DNA from: Heterotrichella gracilis
Taxonomy: Eukaryota; Sar; Xanthophyceae; Tribonematales; Xanthonemataceae
Length of the DNA stretch: 37,099 bases
Reading direction: 5' to 3'
Assembly: GCA_032358255.1 (NCBI GenBank)
Contig: JAULBX010027440.1
Span: 1 to 37,099 of the forward strand
Positions 1 to 11,900 of this stretch are shown here, one piece after another. Numbering within the stretch: position 1 is the stretch's first letter; every line of letters begins with the position of its first letter. The position numbers were made by a program, and so were the translations under genes. The notes below the pieces were generated by a model. That model was not told the DNA's origin, ran no database searches, and saw nothing but the letters and a program-made list of their open reading frames with translations.

Positions 1-148
1 GCACCCCCAACAGTCTCGCGAGCCCGGGTTGGCTCCCTGAATGTGACTGTCAAATAAATCTTGTAAATCTTGTAATTATCTCATAACGTTGTAATGTAGT
101 CCTGATGCTCACTCCCGTCCTCCCGTCACCAAAGCCCGCTTCTCTCAC

Positions 149-3100
149 CTGGGCATGCGCTGGTGCAGCCTGTCTTCCCGTTGCACTCCTTGCACCCCAG
201 CACCTCCTGGCAGCTGCGGCACACCTGGGACCCTAGTAGGGTGTTGTTGAGGTTGGGCACCAGCAGAAAGTTGACGGGGCAGGAGGTGCAGCCCTTGGTG
301 GAGTCGCACTGGGCACACCTATAGTTTAGGGGTTAGGGTTCATGGTTTAGGTGTTTGAGTGGCAGGGCAGGAGGCGTGACCCTTAATAGGGTCTCACTGG
401 GCATACCTGTAGCAAAACCCAAACAAGGGTTACACGGGTTGGAAAAGCAGGTCAAGCAGGGCAAATTGAATGGAGGAAAACAAACAAAAACCGTTTCAAG
501 GGTAACCTGATGCAACCACCTGGCACCATTTGGTTCATAGCTTCAACAAACAGCCAAGCTATTTCACTCCTGGGGCTGGGTGGCCTCGTAGAAAGGAATT
601 CGGGGTATTTGTGGGCAATTGATTAAGGGTTTAGGGTTTGGCTGATGTGGATTCTGTATTTCCCATTGCTACATCAAAAGCTCGAGTTGTCCTTCGTCCT
701 CTCCGGAATTGGGTAGATTGGGGAAAGCTCCACCCAGGATTTGCCTATGGCCATGCCATGTATGGCTATGTTAACCCTAAACCCTGCATCAAAACCCCAC
801 CCACCTGCCATGGTCTGCGCAGCTCTTGCATTGCGTGTTGGCCAGGTTGAGTGGTAGGGTATGTGCTGCACCAAACAGGGTCCCGCCTGAGATTGGCGCC
901 TGGTAGAGCATATATCCAGGGTTGCACTGGGAGCATGCGCCACTGGTCGCAAACGCCCTGCACAGGGGAAATGTGTGCGGCTTGATGCAGGGTTACAATC
1001 AGACGTTGGTAGTGGAGGTCTTTTCATGCAGCTAGCAAGCAGTGCGCAATGCCACAGCCTGGCTCGACACTTACACGAGGAATCACACCAAGAATGGCCA
1101 TGCATGGCTACTTTTGCATGGAAAAGGAGCATCAAAGCCAGAAGCGCAGTTTGGCAGCAAACAGCATGCATGGTGGGAAGGAATGCAGCTTGCAAGCAGG
1201 AGGCGTGGGCTGTTGAGGAAGGAATGAGGTTTGCTATTCAAATGCTTGCAGTGGAGCCCAAACCCCAAACTTCAAGCCCCAAACCCTTTCAGGTATACTT
1301 CTGTTTGCTTTGCCCCTCGATGTGCGGTGGTGCGCTTGCGGTGCGTATGTCAAGCACTCACTTGCAGTTTGCCTTGGTTGAGCGAGGTGAGGCCACGCAG
1401 GTGCGCACAGAGATGGGCACCCTAGGGTCGTCACTGAACCCTAGGTACTTGCCAGTGGGGCATGAGGTGCATCCGACTGTGTCCTTGCAGGCAGAGGCAC
1501 TGCAGCCCAGCTTGGAGCAGGACACGCAGGAAGACCCTGCGCAAGGGTTAGGATGTCACGTATTGTGAAGAGAGCAGCTAAATACTATAAGATTCCTTTC
1601 TAAGGGTCGCGCTTTGCTCGCAGCTGAGCTGTAGCATGCGAGGAGGGCACATTTGCGTGGAGAAATAAACGTTATATGAAGATACTGCGCAGGGCCCAAA
1701 CCATCACATAACAGCCATTAATACAGCTGCATATGATCATCGTGCATAAACCTTAAACCCTAAACCCTAAACCCTAATAGCTGCATATGACCATCTTGCA
1801 CAGACTATCAAACCACAGCCATGAGTACAATGGCTTTTGCCAACGCTGCAGCATATATATACCCAATAGGAAGGGAATAGGACTTGCTGCAGTTACAACC
1901 CAGCCGCACCGCTCACTGCAGTAGCTATATCTCAGCTCTCACTCCAGTACAGCATTGGTGCAGATGATACAAAACCTGCCACTGAAACGGAAAGATGACA
2001 CAAACGGCGCACATTATCTCTAGACACGCCATTTGACAATCTTGTTTGCTGTGACATTGCACCATCCACCCTCTCCTCCCGCTCAGCTCCACCCCCCCAC
2101 CTGTTGCGAATGCTGTGAAGTTGCTGGTGAACACGCCCTGCCTGGCCTCCAAGGCATACGCGTTGTAGTAGAACGCCTCAGCCACCTTGACTGAGCCTGC
2201 AGCAAGGGGGGGATTCCTAATAACCAAAAACAAAGGACCTAAACCCATGAACCCTAAAACCCTACACCCTGACGCGTCGTGGTAGTACGCCTCAGCCACT
2301 ATGGCGGAGCATACAGCAAAGGAGGCGAACCCTGAAACTTACACTTAACAAAAATCCTAAACCCTGCATCTGAGAGTGTGGTCAAGATGTGCATGCACCC
2401 TACTGATACCTTCACCTGTAGGACCCTGATCCCTGATCCCTAAACCCCAAACCCTGGTGCCTAGGCCTGCTGCACATGCGTAATCTCAGAACCCTGATCT
2501 TCTAATCCCTGGACCCTGAAGTCAAAGCCCTGGTGCCTAGGCGTGCTGCAAGTGCGCAATCTCAGAACCCTACTCCCTGAACCCTAAACCCTAAACCCTG
2601 GTACCTTGGCGTGCGGCAGGTGTGCATTCTCAGGATGACGGAATCGGTTTGTGGAGCTATTGGGCGGGACATTGGGGTCGTTACTTCAACCCTTTGACCC
2701 CGAAACAACATCAAGAATATCGTTTTTGTACAGAACTCCCATTGCTATTTTACTGAATCACACCTGTGGGGCATGTGAGGCATCCCAGGAAGTCAGCCGC
2801 AGTGGCGCACCCCAGGGATTGGGGCTTCACGCATCGCTGCACCTTGGCATTGACCAGGACGGTGAGGCCAATGTAGCCCCCATCGGACACTTCGGGAACC
2901 AGCTCCTGCATGAGGATGTCCCCCGCTGCGCATAGTGCACAGCCAAGACCTGCCAGAGAGGAGGGTCAAATGGTAAAGCAAATTTTAATAAATTGTTAGC
3001 GTTCTCTTTTGTTTTACCATTCTACTTTGTTCAATGTTTTCAGCATGAGGGGTCCTTTAATGCACTAACACTGTACGGGTAAACCTCCATGCATGTGGCC

Positions 3101-4968
3101 CCACCTGTGCACCAGCAGCTGGCATGGCAGCAGTGTACACCATTGGGGTTTAGGGTTTAGGGTTGGGTACTCCTAGGGTGGGGTGGGGGTGCGGTGGAGG
3201 GGGGATGGCGGGTTAGGGTTTAGCGCACCTGGCATGCAGCTCAGGGCACTGGGGCAGTGCAGGTCTGAGGTACAGCTGTAGCATAGGGTCTGCAGTACTT
3301 AGGTTTTATGATTAGGGTTTTAGGGTTTAACACATTCACCTGGCATGCAGCGCTTGGCACTGGGGCAGTGCAGGTCTGAGGTGCAGCTGTAGCACTTCGA
3401 CACAGGTGGCACGTGCAGGGTACTTGGGCCTTGGAAATTGGTGCCGATCAGTGTGTACCCAGCGTCGCACCTGTGCATATGGAGGATTAGGGTTTAGGGT
3501 TTAGGCCCTTTGACCTGCAAGTGTCAAGGGTGTAGGGTGTAGGGCGCCGATCAGCGTGTACCCACGCCGCACCTGTGCACAGACAGAGACCCAACTTCAA
3601 TACACTGAGGAGTGAAAGGAACAAAATACATTAACTAACTACACTCCTTGTCTCTAGCACTGTGCGTGTGGAGGTTTAGGGTTGAGGGTTGAGGCCCTTT
3701 GTCCAGCAAGGGTGCAGATATTAGGGTTAAGGGTTTAGGGTTAAGGGTTTAGGTTTTAGGCCGTTTGTCCATCAAGGTTGTAGAGATTAGGGCCCCAGCG
3801 AACCAGGGGGCACAAATGCCAGTGCCATAGCCCTATGGAAGGGTGTGGGTTCCAACTTGTTTGACCAACCCCTGGCCACCTTGACACAGCTGTGCCACAA
3901 GCGCTGCACCACTGCTGGCGCCAAGCTGCGTGAGTGCTTAGGGATTAGGGTTTATGGCACCATTAGGGTTTAGGGTGCACCACTGCTGGCGCCAAGCTGC
4001 GTGAATGCTTATGGTTTAGGGTTTAGGGTTTAGGGTTTGGGGCACCATTAGGGTTTAGGGTGCACGACTGCTGGCGTCAAGCTGCGTGGGTGTACACTGC
4101 AGACAGGCAATACTGCTGCACATGCTGTTACGTGTGAAAAAGATAGGACCCCCTTGGGAAACCTTACTCGGTAGCTAGGGTCAAGGCCCTAGGTCTATAA
4201 GAGGGTATGTAGGGTCTCTACAAGTGTCTCTTACTTGCTACAGTAGCTAGGGTCGACGCACTGTGCACAGTATGGTCTCCAAACCGTAGGAGGTTGGCAC
4301 TGTGCGCAGCCGGCTCTCCCAGCCTTGCATGAGGAGGTGGTAGCAGCCAGTACCAGCCTCCTTGCACCAGCCTCAAGCCCCTCTCCTGTGCCTAGCCCAG
4401 CTTGGCACACCACCAGCAGCAGCAACAACCCTAAAGCAGGGCACACCAGGAGTTACATGTTAGGTTGGAGCCAGGGATGCCGGAGGGCACTTGCAGGGAT
4501 AAAGGCGGCCACAGTAACGTTGGCTGCACATATGCCCCGATGGCATTAAGAGTTTAGGGTTGTGAGCCAGGGAGCATCAAGTACTGTATGCATTGAAAGG
4601 AAAGAACTCTCACAACGAACAGTAGGAGCACTGGTACTACCACTGTTGCCCCGGGCGCACTGATAGCGAGCTCAGCAGCCTTACTATGAAAGGACTGTGC
4701 ATGATGACCCTTTAGCTTGTGAACCCGAGTGTTGGAAACTCTTGCGTGTACACAGAGCGGTGCAGAGAGCCAGGTAGTGGTCTGCGTCACGTTTCGGCAC
4801 GGAAGTTGCAACCAAGCTGGCCGTTGGTGGCCACGCATAGCAGACAGCTCCTAGCTAGGCGTCCTTAGATGCTTGAGCCCAGCTGTATGCCCGAGTATCA
4901 CAGGTCATGGGAGGTTTCGCCTCACCTGCTCCCAGTGCCCTCCGCCTCCACCCATGGCCAGCTGTCAT
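149..4968 (-). CDS. Secreted cysteine-rich protein, tandem paralogue (copy A, 3' part outside window)
   Basis: Exons 4968-4926, 4430-4235, 3470-3340, 2949-2764, 2196-2101, 1536-1362, 957-805 and 318-149 match exons 1-8 of copy B one for one, with the same phases and nearly the same splice sites. They give 383 codons in the window with no stop. The gene must continue past base 1, because copy B's exon 9 lies about 400 bases beyond exon 8. The N-terminus is a signal peptide built across intron 1 (MTAGHG..., LLLLLVVC...). Exon 1 is 18 bases shorter than in B and exon 2 is 15 bases longer, adding one extra CxxC unit (YCAQC) before DPSYC. Exons 3-8 are very similar to B. It shares B's upstream element and has no visible disabling change, so it is probably functional. 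Confidence 0.82.
352..412 (-). repeat. Ghost of copy A exon 8 (5' part with acceptor)
   Basis: ggcaggaggcgtgacccttaa...tctcactgggcatacctgtag resembles the 5' part and acceptor of exon 8 (268-322), with substitutions and indels. The equivalent ghost in copy B lies at 10580-10641, so it is older than the gene duplication. Confidence 0.65.
1751..1777. repeat. Interstitial telomere-type tract (CCCTAAA)n
   Basis: Three to four CCCTAAA units between copy A exons 5 and 6. Similar short tracts occur at 2578-2600, 3485-3505, 4013-4040, 8696-8728, 10139-10160, 12311-12340, 13143-13158, 22059-22075 and 24228-24247, in both orientations, nearly always in introns or intergenic DNA. Confidence 0.85.
2274..2325 (-). 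repeat. Ghost of copy A exon 5 (5' part)
   Basis: gtggtagtacgcctcagcca followed by a decayed acceptor region matches the first part of exon 5. It is closer here to copy B's exon (gtggtagtacgcc) than to copy A's own (gtagtagaacgcc), so it may preserve the ancestral sequence. Confidence 0.65.
3225..3291 (-). repeat. Ghost of copy A exon 3 (3' part with donor)
   Basis: cacctggcatgcagc...ggcactggggcagtgcaggtc... repeats the end of exon 3 (3336-3395) including the donor, with a telomere-type tract on the intron side in both. A second ghost with the exon's 5' end and acceptor lies at 3542-3578. Copy B shows a more decayed counterpart at 13060-13110. Confidence 0.75.
3906..4090. repeat. Three-unit minisatellite with telomere-repeat length variation (copy A intron 2)
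   Basis: Units starting at 3906, 3977 and 4062 share gcaccactgctggcgccaag, then ctgcgtgagtgctta, then a TTTAGGG tract, then ggcaccattagggtttaggg. Periods are 71 and 85 bases. The 14-base difference is two additional 7-base telomere-type repeats in unit 2. Copy B has only one recognisable unit here. Confidence 0.85.
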
Positions 4969-5408
4969 TCAAAACAGCTGCTCGTTGAAAACGCAACTGT
5001 TGCGGCAACACAAGGCGGCTATTGCGCGGTTGGGAGGCACTATGATGGCCGGGCAGTGGGCGCAGTATGCTGTGAACCCAACTCCAGTGCGGGCGTGCAG
5101 CCAGAAGGTACTGAGTTTACGCAGGTAGTGAGTTTTTTAATACCTTTATGAGGAAGAAGAACGTATGAAAATACGCTTCAGTTGGGCCTCTCCACGTTAG
5201 CCCTAGTTTAGCATGATGCAGGCAACCCATGCTATGCAACAGCAACGGCCTTATCCCCAAGCTTGCGTGCAACCCGTTGTACCTGCATGCCTACTGGTCT
5301 CTGCTCACGGAGACAACTCCAGCCTGGTACAGAAGTACCTTGCGGGTCGTTCAACTTGAGTGTCGCATGGGTGGTAGGGTTTTCACACCTGGGTACCTAA
5401 GGGTTTTC

Positions 5409-5431
5409 GATTGGTATAAAGCGCGGGAAAA
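5409..5431 (-). promoter_or_regulatory. Conserved upstream element of copy A: CCAAT box plus E2F-like site
   Basis: gattgg (CCAAT on the gene strand) at 5409-5414 and gcgcgggaaaa (TTTTCCCGCGC on the gene strand, E2F/DP-like) at 5421-5431. They lie about 450 bases upstream of the ATG and recur in copy B with the same spacing. The sites are seen directly; factor binding is inferred. Confidence 0.5.
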
Positions 5432-5687
5432 TGCCAGGCAGTCACTGAAGTCAGCAAAGTTTTGGCAGTGACTTTCATACTGAACAAGAGTTCCAGCAGT
5501 ACAGCCAGACTAGCAGTCAGTCCTACATGCCTTGCGCCAAACAGCCTTGGCACTACTAATATCACCTCTGCATTGGCCACCAGGCGGTGTCAATGTCGCT
5601 AAAGCGGTGTCGGTGATAACGCTACGTCAGCCCAAGTGGCTCTGGGCTTCCTTGGCACCCTGCCCTGTTGACGTGTCAAAAAAAGCA

Positions 5688-5695
5688 CTTTTATA
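5688..5695 (-). promoter_or_regulatory. Possible TATA box of copy A
   Basis: The gene strand reads TATAAAAG about 720 bases upstream of the ATG. Copy B has ATAAAAG about 705 bases upstream (near 15068-15074). If used, the 5' leader would be long or spliced, and the CCAAT/E2F element would lie downstream of it. Confidence 0.25.
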
Positions 5696-5806
5696 TTCTA
5701 CTGTCTGGCATGCGCCCAGCATGCCCTATCCATTGTAGCCTGAGCAATAGTAGAAATAGCCTTGTAATTGCACTTGTCTAGCAAAACTTGCAACTGTACT
5801 GGCCCA

Positions 5807-5836
5807 GAGTTGACAATTTTTGAAAGTTGTCAACTC
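5807..5836 (-). terminator. Perfect 10-bp inverted repeat after copy B stop
   Basis: gagttgacaa (5807-5816) and ttgtcaactc (5827-5836) are exact reverse complements with a 10-base loop. They lie 69-98 bases beyond the stop codon, so probably in the 3' UTR. It would form a stem in RNA; a role in 3'-end formation or stability is inference. Confidence 0.4.
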
Positions 5837-5904
5837 TTGTAACCCTTGACGCCCCTTCCCTTGCTGGAGGCACCTTCTTTCAAATTTTAGCCGTCTGTTT
5901 GTTT

Positions 5905-8900
5905 TCACGCGCCAACGCACATCATCGTGAGGTCCTGCCCTACAAGCAATTTGGCGGCAAAGTGAGGGGCTGCCTTGGTTAGCTTCATTCCCACGGGGCA
6001 CTTGGTACAGCCCTTGGTGGGGTGGCAGTCGCCCAGGCAGTCCAGATACAGGGGGCAGCTGTTGCACTGCATCACTGCATGGCCCCCACCATCAGCGCCG
6101 TTTGTTGCAAAGAAGTTTGGCGCACATTGGGTGCAGCCCTTGCCATCCACGCACTTTGCGCAGCCGGTGGGGCAGGGGGTGCAGCTGGTGGGTGTCCTTG
6201 GCGTCTTGTAGTACCCCTTGGGGCAGGTCTTGCAGCCCTGTGGAGCATCAAGGAGCATTATGGTTATGGTAACCACCAGCAATCGATTTCAATCAATCAG
6301 GTAAGCGCCACCCTTTTGCGGCATCGCAATTGATGACTGCATCCAATGAGGTGATGATGACACGTGCTTGCAGCATCATGATCACAAGTATCACAGGTAA
6401 TGGTCAGCCATGCATACCTTTGTGGCATCGCAGTCGGTGCAGCCCATGCCCAGCACGGTGCACTTGGTGCAGGTGGGGGGAGCCCATTTCTTGCCGTTGG
6501 GTTTGCTCCCGGGGATGTGCACGTATCCCTGGGGGCACTTGCTGCAGCCCTCGCCATCCACACACTTGCGCGCCTGGCAGTCGGCCGCCGTGGTGGTTTG
6601 CGCAGCTGGAGACATGTTGCATGGCAGGCACTTGGAGGTCCACCTGCGCAATCGAATATTGCATCCAATGAGGTGATGATCACATGCAATTGCAGCAACA
6701 TGATCAACATGATCACAAGTAATTGCAGGTGATGTCAGGCACTTACTGGCACATGCACAGGAAATGTTGGCATTGTCTGTAGTACCCCTTGAGTGCACTG
6801 CAGTATGTTGACGCCATTTTGGTGAGAGGTTGCATGCCCTGACAGGTCAAGGACAACCTAAACCAGAAACCCTAAACTGGTGAAAGACAGCCGTGAAAAT
6901 CTGAACAGGTCAAGGGCAAGGCTTGCTCTGTGTACATGTGTGTTGCCTTCAAGTCCTTAGTAGTAGGGCAGCCCGTGCGGTCATGGGTGCCCCCCTTGCC
7001 GGTTGACTGCGCCAACTCGATCTTCAAACACCCAACACTTTTGAAGACGGTCATCTGCTATGCACCATGTGTCCAAGCCGCAGTACCCTGAGCTGCTTCA
7101 CCCACAGCCAATCAACAATTGTTGCCTTCACCTCCACCAAGGTTGCCTTCACCTCCACCTTGTAGTCCTACACAGTGAAGTGCCCTAGTTGGCCCCACTC
7201 ACATGCAGTACCCCGTGTTGCAAAGCAGCCGGGGCTTCCGGAGCAAGCCTTATCCCTTTTCCCCCAACCCCTAAACTCCAACGAGTCCAAAGCCCTAGTT
7301 GCCCGCACGCACATGTAGTACCCGGGCTTGCAGGAAGTGCACCCAGCCCTCCCGGAGCAGGCGGCACAGCCACCAGTCTTCTGGTAGCCAGGAGGGAAGG
7401 CCAGATCCGCAGGGTTGTCTGAGAAGAGGTTGCAGGATGGACCGGGGGTGCACGATCTGTAGCTTGCGGCCCATGGCGAATACCCTATATTGGAGTCGTA
7501 GCCGGCCTGCAGCGGAAAGAATAGGGTTTATGGTGTAGGATTTATGGTGTAGGGTTTCAGGGTGTAGGGTTTATTGACATAGTCATGGCTTGCTATGAAG
7601 CGTTGTGAACTCTCTCGGAGGCATTACGACAAATTGGTGCTTCAAGTTGATTTGCTTGTCCCTTGTTTGTGTTGGGTTCTCCATGTCCCTACCACCCATC
7701 TTGAATGTCGTGCCTGTCTGCAGTCCTGGTCATGATCACCGGTGGCGGGCAAAGGCTGCATCATGGGTCAAGGTTTAGGGTTTGAGGTTTGGGCTGCATC
7801 TGGTTTAGGGTAAGAGTGTGGGCTGCATCATGGGCTTAGGGTTGAGGGTACACGCTGTGTCGTAGTTGTGAATGGTCCACCGATGCCCTCGCCCCAGCCA
7901 AAAAGTACAAGACCCTAAAGCCTAGAGCCGAAACCCCGCACCTTGCAACTCCCACACCCGGTGTCCTCCACACAGGCCGCGCTGCACCCGGCGGGGCACT
8001 GAAGACACGCTGCAAAGTCAGGCTGGCCATCGTAGTTCAGCTCCTGCGTGCAAATATTTCAGGGTTTTAGGGTTACTGCCGGGGTACCCATCGTGATGTG
8101 CCTCCAACGCATACATTTATCAGCCGGGGCACTGAATGCCAACTTTTAGAGTCAGGGTTAAGGGTACAAGGTGTAGGGCTTGCAATCATGGTTTGCCTCG
8201 TGGAGATGCGGGTGCGTCAGTCAGCCGTTGGAGGAACCAATGAGAAGGGTTTAAGGTGAAGGGTTTAGGGTTTGCCATCGTGCTCTGGCCTCATATATGA
8301 TGCGGGTGCATCAGTGAGCCATTGACCCCTTGGAAGACAATCCCTCTCTTGGCTTGAGACATGTGATGCTGCACATGTCCACAGCATGCAACGTACGTGA
8401 CCAGAAGTGATAATCGCGCTGTCACCATTAGTGCGCCCCCGGGCCAAAACATGTATAGGAATCAATAAATATGCATGTATGATTGGGGTTCATTCAGGCC
8501 CTACCCAAACCCTGGGTTCTACCAGGCGTGTGGAAAACAACTACAGAGTATAACTGCAAAAACATTTGTCAGTATGTTGGCCGCATACGCATTTGACTAG
8601 TGGGCTATCAACTGAGGGAAGAGAACAAGGCCGCGCACAAATGCGCACCACCGTAGGGTGCAATGCACTACCAATAAGGCAAGGTATGCAGAGACCTAAA
8701 CCCTAAACCCTGAACCCTACACCCTAAACATGCGAGGGGGGGTAGGGGGGGAGCGCACCTTTATCAGGAAGTAGCCCTTCTTGCACGACGTGCACCCGTG
8801 GGCACCTGACTTGGCGCACTTCAGATCTGCAATGGCGATGCAGCGCCCACTTCCAGATATGAACTCTTGTAGCTGGTAGCCGGGCTTGCATGCCAAGCAC

Positions 8901-11900
8901 CCGCTGTAATTCTCGCACTTCAAGCAGTTGCTTGGGCACTCCGCCATACCGGTGCTTCCAAAATCATCCATCCACCACCAATACCCTTTGGGGATCGGGA
9001 AAAGCTCGAGGCATTTCGCCTCGTCACAAGCCTTGCAATTGTTACCATACTGCACATGCACACACGCAGCAGGGAGGTGTCAACCACAACGGGGTGTAGG
9101 GTTACGGTCAAGGGTCTAGGGTTGCTGCAAGCGCAAGAGGAATCGAGTTGCTGTACAACCATGTCACATAATGTGCGTGGCAGGGGTCAGACAAATCCCC
9201 CTATCTAATGTTAGGGATTTGAGGATTTGATGCCACATACTGTGCGTGTGGAATGCATGGACCAACCCAAAGTTGCCGTTATCAAATTCCTTGTAAACTA
9301 TGTAAACACTCTCAGTAAGGGCTCCCTGGCAATCACCTGCACAGCTGTATGCACCACCTTGGCAGCACAGGCACTGCTGGCACCTAGCTCTGCCTGCCTG
9401 CTCATCTAATCCAATCCAATCAATCCACCCCAATCTAATCTAATCCAATCCAATCCAATCCAACCCAAATAGCACAGCTTTATGCACCACATTTGCAGCA
9501 CAGGCACTGCTGGCACCTAGCTCTGCCTGCCTGCTCCCCCATCCACACAAATTTTGCATGCTTTGTAAGATTCCACTCACGTGCTGCGAACAGTAGTCTT
9601 GCGTTCCCACTTGCGGGCTGCACAGCGCGCCGTCGAGTGAGTAGCCTGTGGGGCAAGTGAGGCAGTTGCCGTCGTCGTCGCAAGTGTCGCAGGTTAACCA
9701 CTGGTAGCAGTATTCGCACTTTGGCCACCTGTAACAGCTCACACATGTGTTCTGGATGGATTTCAAATAGGCAGTGATGTAGCGGGTGGGAGGGGGCCAA
9801 TAGGCTGCCTGGGTCATCCTGGCCCCCGAATTGCACGCGGTGCAGCCTCTTTTTGGGCTGAAGGTTGCGCACAGGCTGCCGGGGCGGGGTGCGCATGCCT
9901 TGAGGCCGGCCAGCAAGGGGTTGGCTGGGTTGGAAGAGGTGACAGTGGCGGAAAAGGTGTTGCCTGCACACATGGGGCGGACATGCGAGAACACAAAATA
10001 GGTAAATATACCACTTGATTATACATGTAACAAGAGAAAGGTGGGTTGGACATGGGTGAACGGATAATAAACAATAAGATAAAAAACAATGCTCACGTCC
10101 TGCTTTCTAGCGGTAGTGCTGAACAGCACGCCTCAGTTTGGGGTTTAGGGTTTAGGGAATAGGGTTTGCAACAACCATGTGCAACTCCCGGGCAGAGTGG
10201 ATTGAAGCCCCAGGAGGCATGCAAAGAGCAACCCGCGCTCTTCATGCGGGAAGCGTGAAATAGTCTAGATAGGCATGTTGGTATGGCAACCTGATGATCC
10301 GTCATAAAAACCCCAACCCTTCTCTTATCCCTAACCCTCACCCCTCTCTAACTTCTCTCACCTTGGCATGCGCTGATGCACCCTATTGTCCCGTTGCACT
10401 CCTTGCATCCCAGCACCTCCTGGCAGCTGCGGCACACCTGAGACCCTAGTAGGGTGTTGTTGAGGTCGGGCACCAGCAGGAAGTTGGCGGGGCAGGAGGT
10501 GCAGCCCTTGGTGGAGTCGCACTGGGCGCACCTGTGGGTTAAGGGTTTAGGGTGCAGGAATTAGGGTTTAGGGGGTCTGGGTGTCCACGCTTGTTGGGAC
10601 ACGAGGCGCACCCCTTGGTAGGGTTGCACCGAGCACACTGTGCCATAACCCTACACAAGGGTTACGGACAAGGTCATCAAGCAATGGGAAAGGGGATAAC
10701 TAGATAAACAAAAGGACCAGCTCAGCCACAATTGGACTTTGGTGCAGTACCTAAACCCTGCTCCTTACTCCTCCTGTGCCACCCACCTGCCATGTTTTGC
10801 GCAGCTCTTGCACTGGGTGGTGGCCAGGTTGAGTGGCAGGGGGTGCGCTGCACCAAACAGGGTCTTGCCTGAGATTGGCGCCTGGTGGAGCAAGTAGCCA
10901 GGGGTGCACTGGGAGCATGCGCCACTGACAGCAAACGCCCTGCACAGGGAGAATGTGGGCGGCTTGATGCAGGGTTAAAATCATACTACAGTAGTGGAGG
11001 TCTCACCTAGCAAGGCGTGCGCCTGGCGCAATCTGGATCGGAGCGTACACGAAAGAAACACAGCAAGAAAAGGCATGCGTCTTTCTGCATGGAAAGCAAC
11101 AAAGCCAATAGCACAGTTTGGGCAGGAAATAGCATGCGGGGTGGGAAGGAATGCAGCTAGTTGTAAAGTTCAGAATGAGGGATACAAGCGGGTTCCAAGC
11201 ATGTTTTGGGCTATCGAGGAAGGAGGGAGGTTGCAATTCAAATGCTAGCAGTGGATCCCAAGCCCCAGCGCAAACCCCATACCCTAAACGCTGAAACGCA
11301 AAACCCTCAGGTATCCTATTGTTGCACATGCTTTGCTCCTCGATGCGCGGTGGTGCGCTCAAGCGAGTGCGGTGCACCTGACAAGCTAGCCAAGCACTCA
11401 CTTGCAGTTTGCCTTTGTGGAGCGAGGGGGGCCCACGCAGGTGCGCACAGAGATGGGCACCCTAGGGTCTTTGCTGAACCCTAGGTACTTGCCAGTGGGG
11501 CAGGAGGTGCATCCGACTGTGTGTTTGCAGGCAGAGGCGCTGCAGCCCAGCTTGGAGCAGGAGACGCAGGAAGACCCTGTGCAATGAGATCACAGACATT
11601 GCTACGCAGAGCATTTGTCGATGCTGCAGCACGCATGTAGCAGGGCGTACGGGAGGATAAGCACCCCTGGTGGTATCAGATTGCTGCTGTTGGCATCCCT
11701 CAAACATCCTCACTTTGGTCTGTGTTATCAATCAAACGCAGCATGGGTGCACTTGATAGAAAATATGCCACGTACAAATGACTGAAAACCACAAACGGCA
11801 TTGATGTTCACTAGTAACACCAGCTCGCGTGCCTTCCCGCTAGACCACCACCCCCTCTCCCGCAAGGAGTGTGAGGGTAACAGATTGCTGCAGTTGGAAC

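Larger units (their letters stand above)
1..5460 (-). repeat. Tandem gene duplication, left unit (copy A)
   Basis: Exons, ghosts, intron-border sequence and upstream region of copy A match bases 10350-14890 (copy B) in the same order and orientation. The offset is about 10.2 kb at the left end and shrinks to about 9.4 kb at the 5' end because introns have changed length. Exons are well conserved; most intron interiors no longer align by eye. The unit therefore includes promoter plus gene. Confidence 0.85.

Noticed and set aside
974-1568. Long plus-strand frame over copy A exons 6-7 as a separate gene
   Set aside because: It is antisense to clear exons; its openness follows from the cysteine-rich exons' codon pattern.
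3225-3291. Ghost of exon 3 as an additional coding exon of copy A
   Set aside because: It lacks an acceptor, and the exon 3 to exon 4 phases already match without it.
1751-4040. Window being close to a chromosome end because of CCCTAAA tracts
   Set aside because: Tracts are short (2-4 units), in both orientations, and scattered through introns over 33 kb; a telomere or subtelomere would show long one-way arrays.
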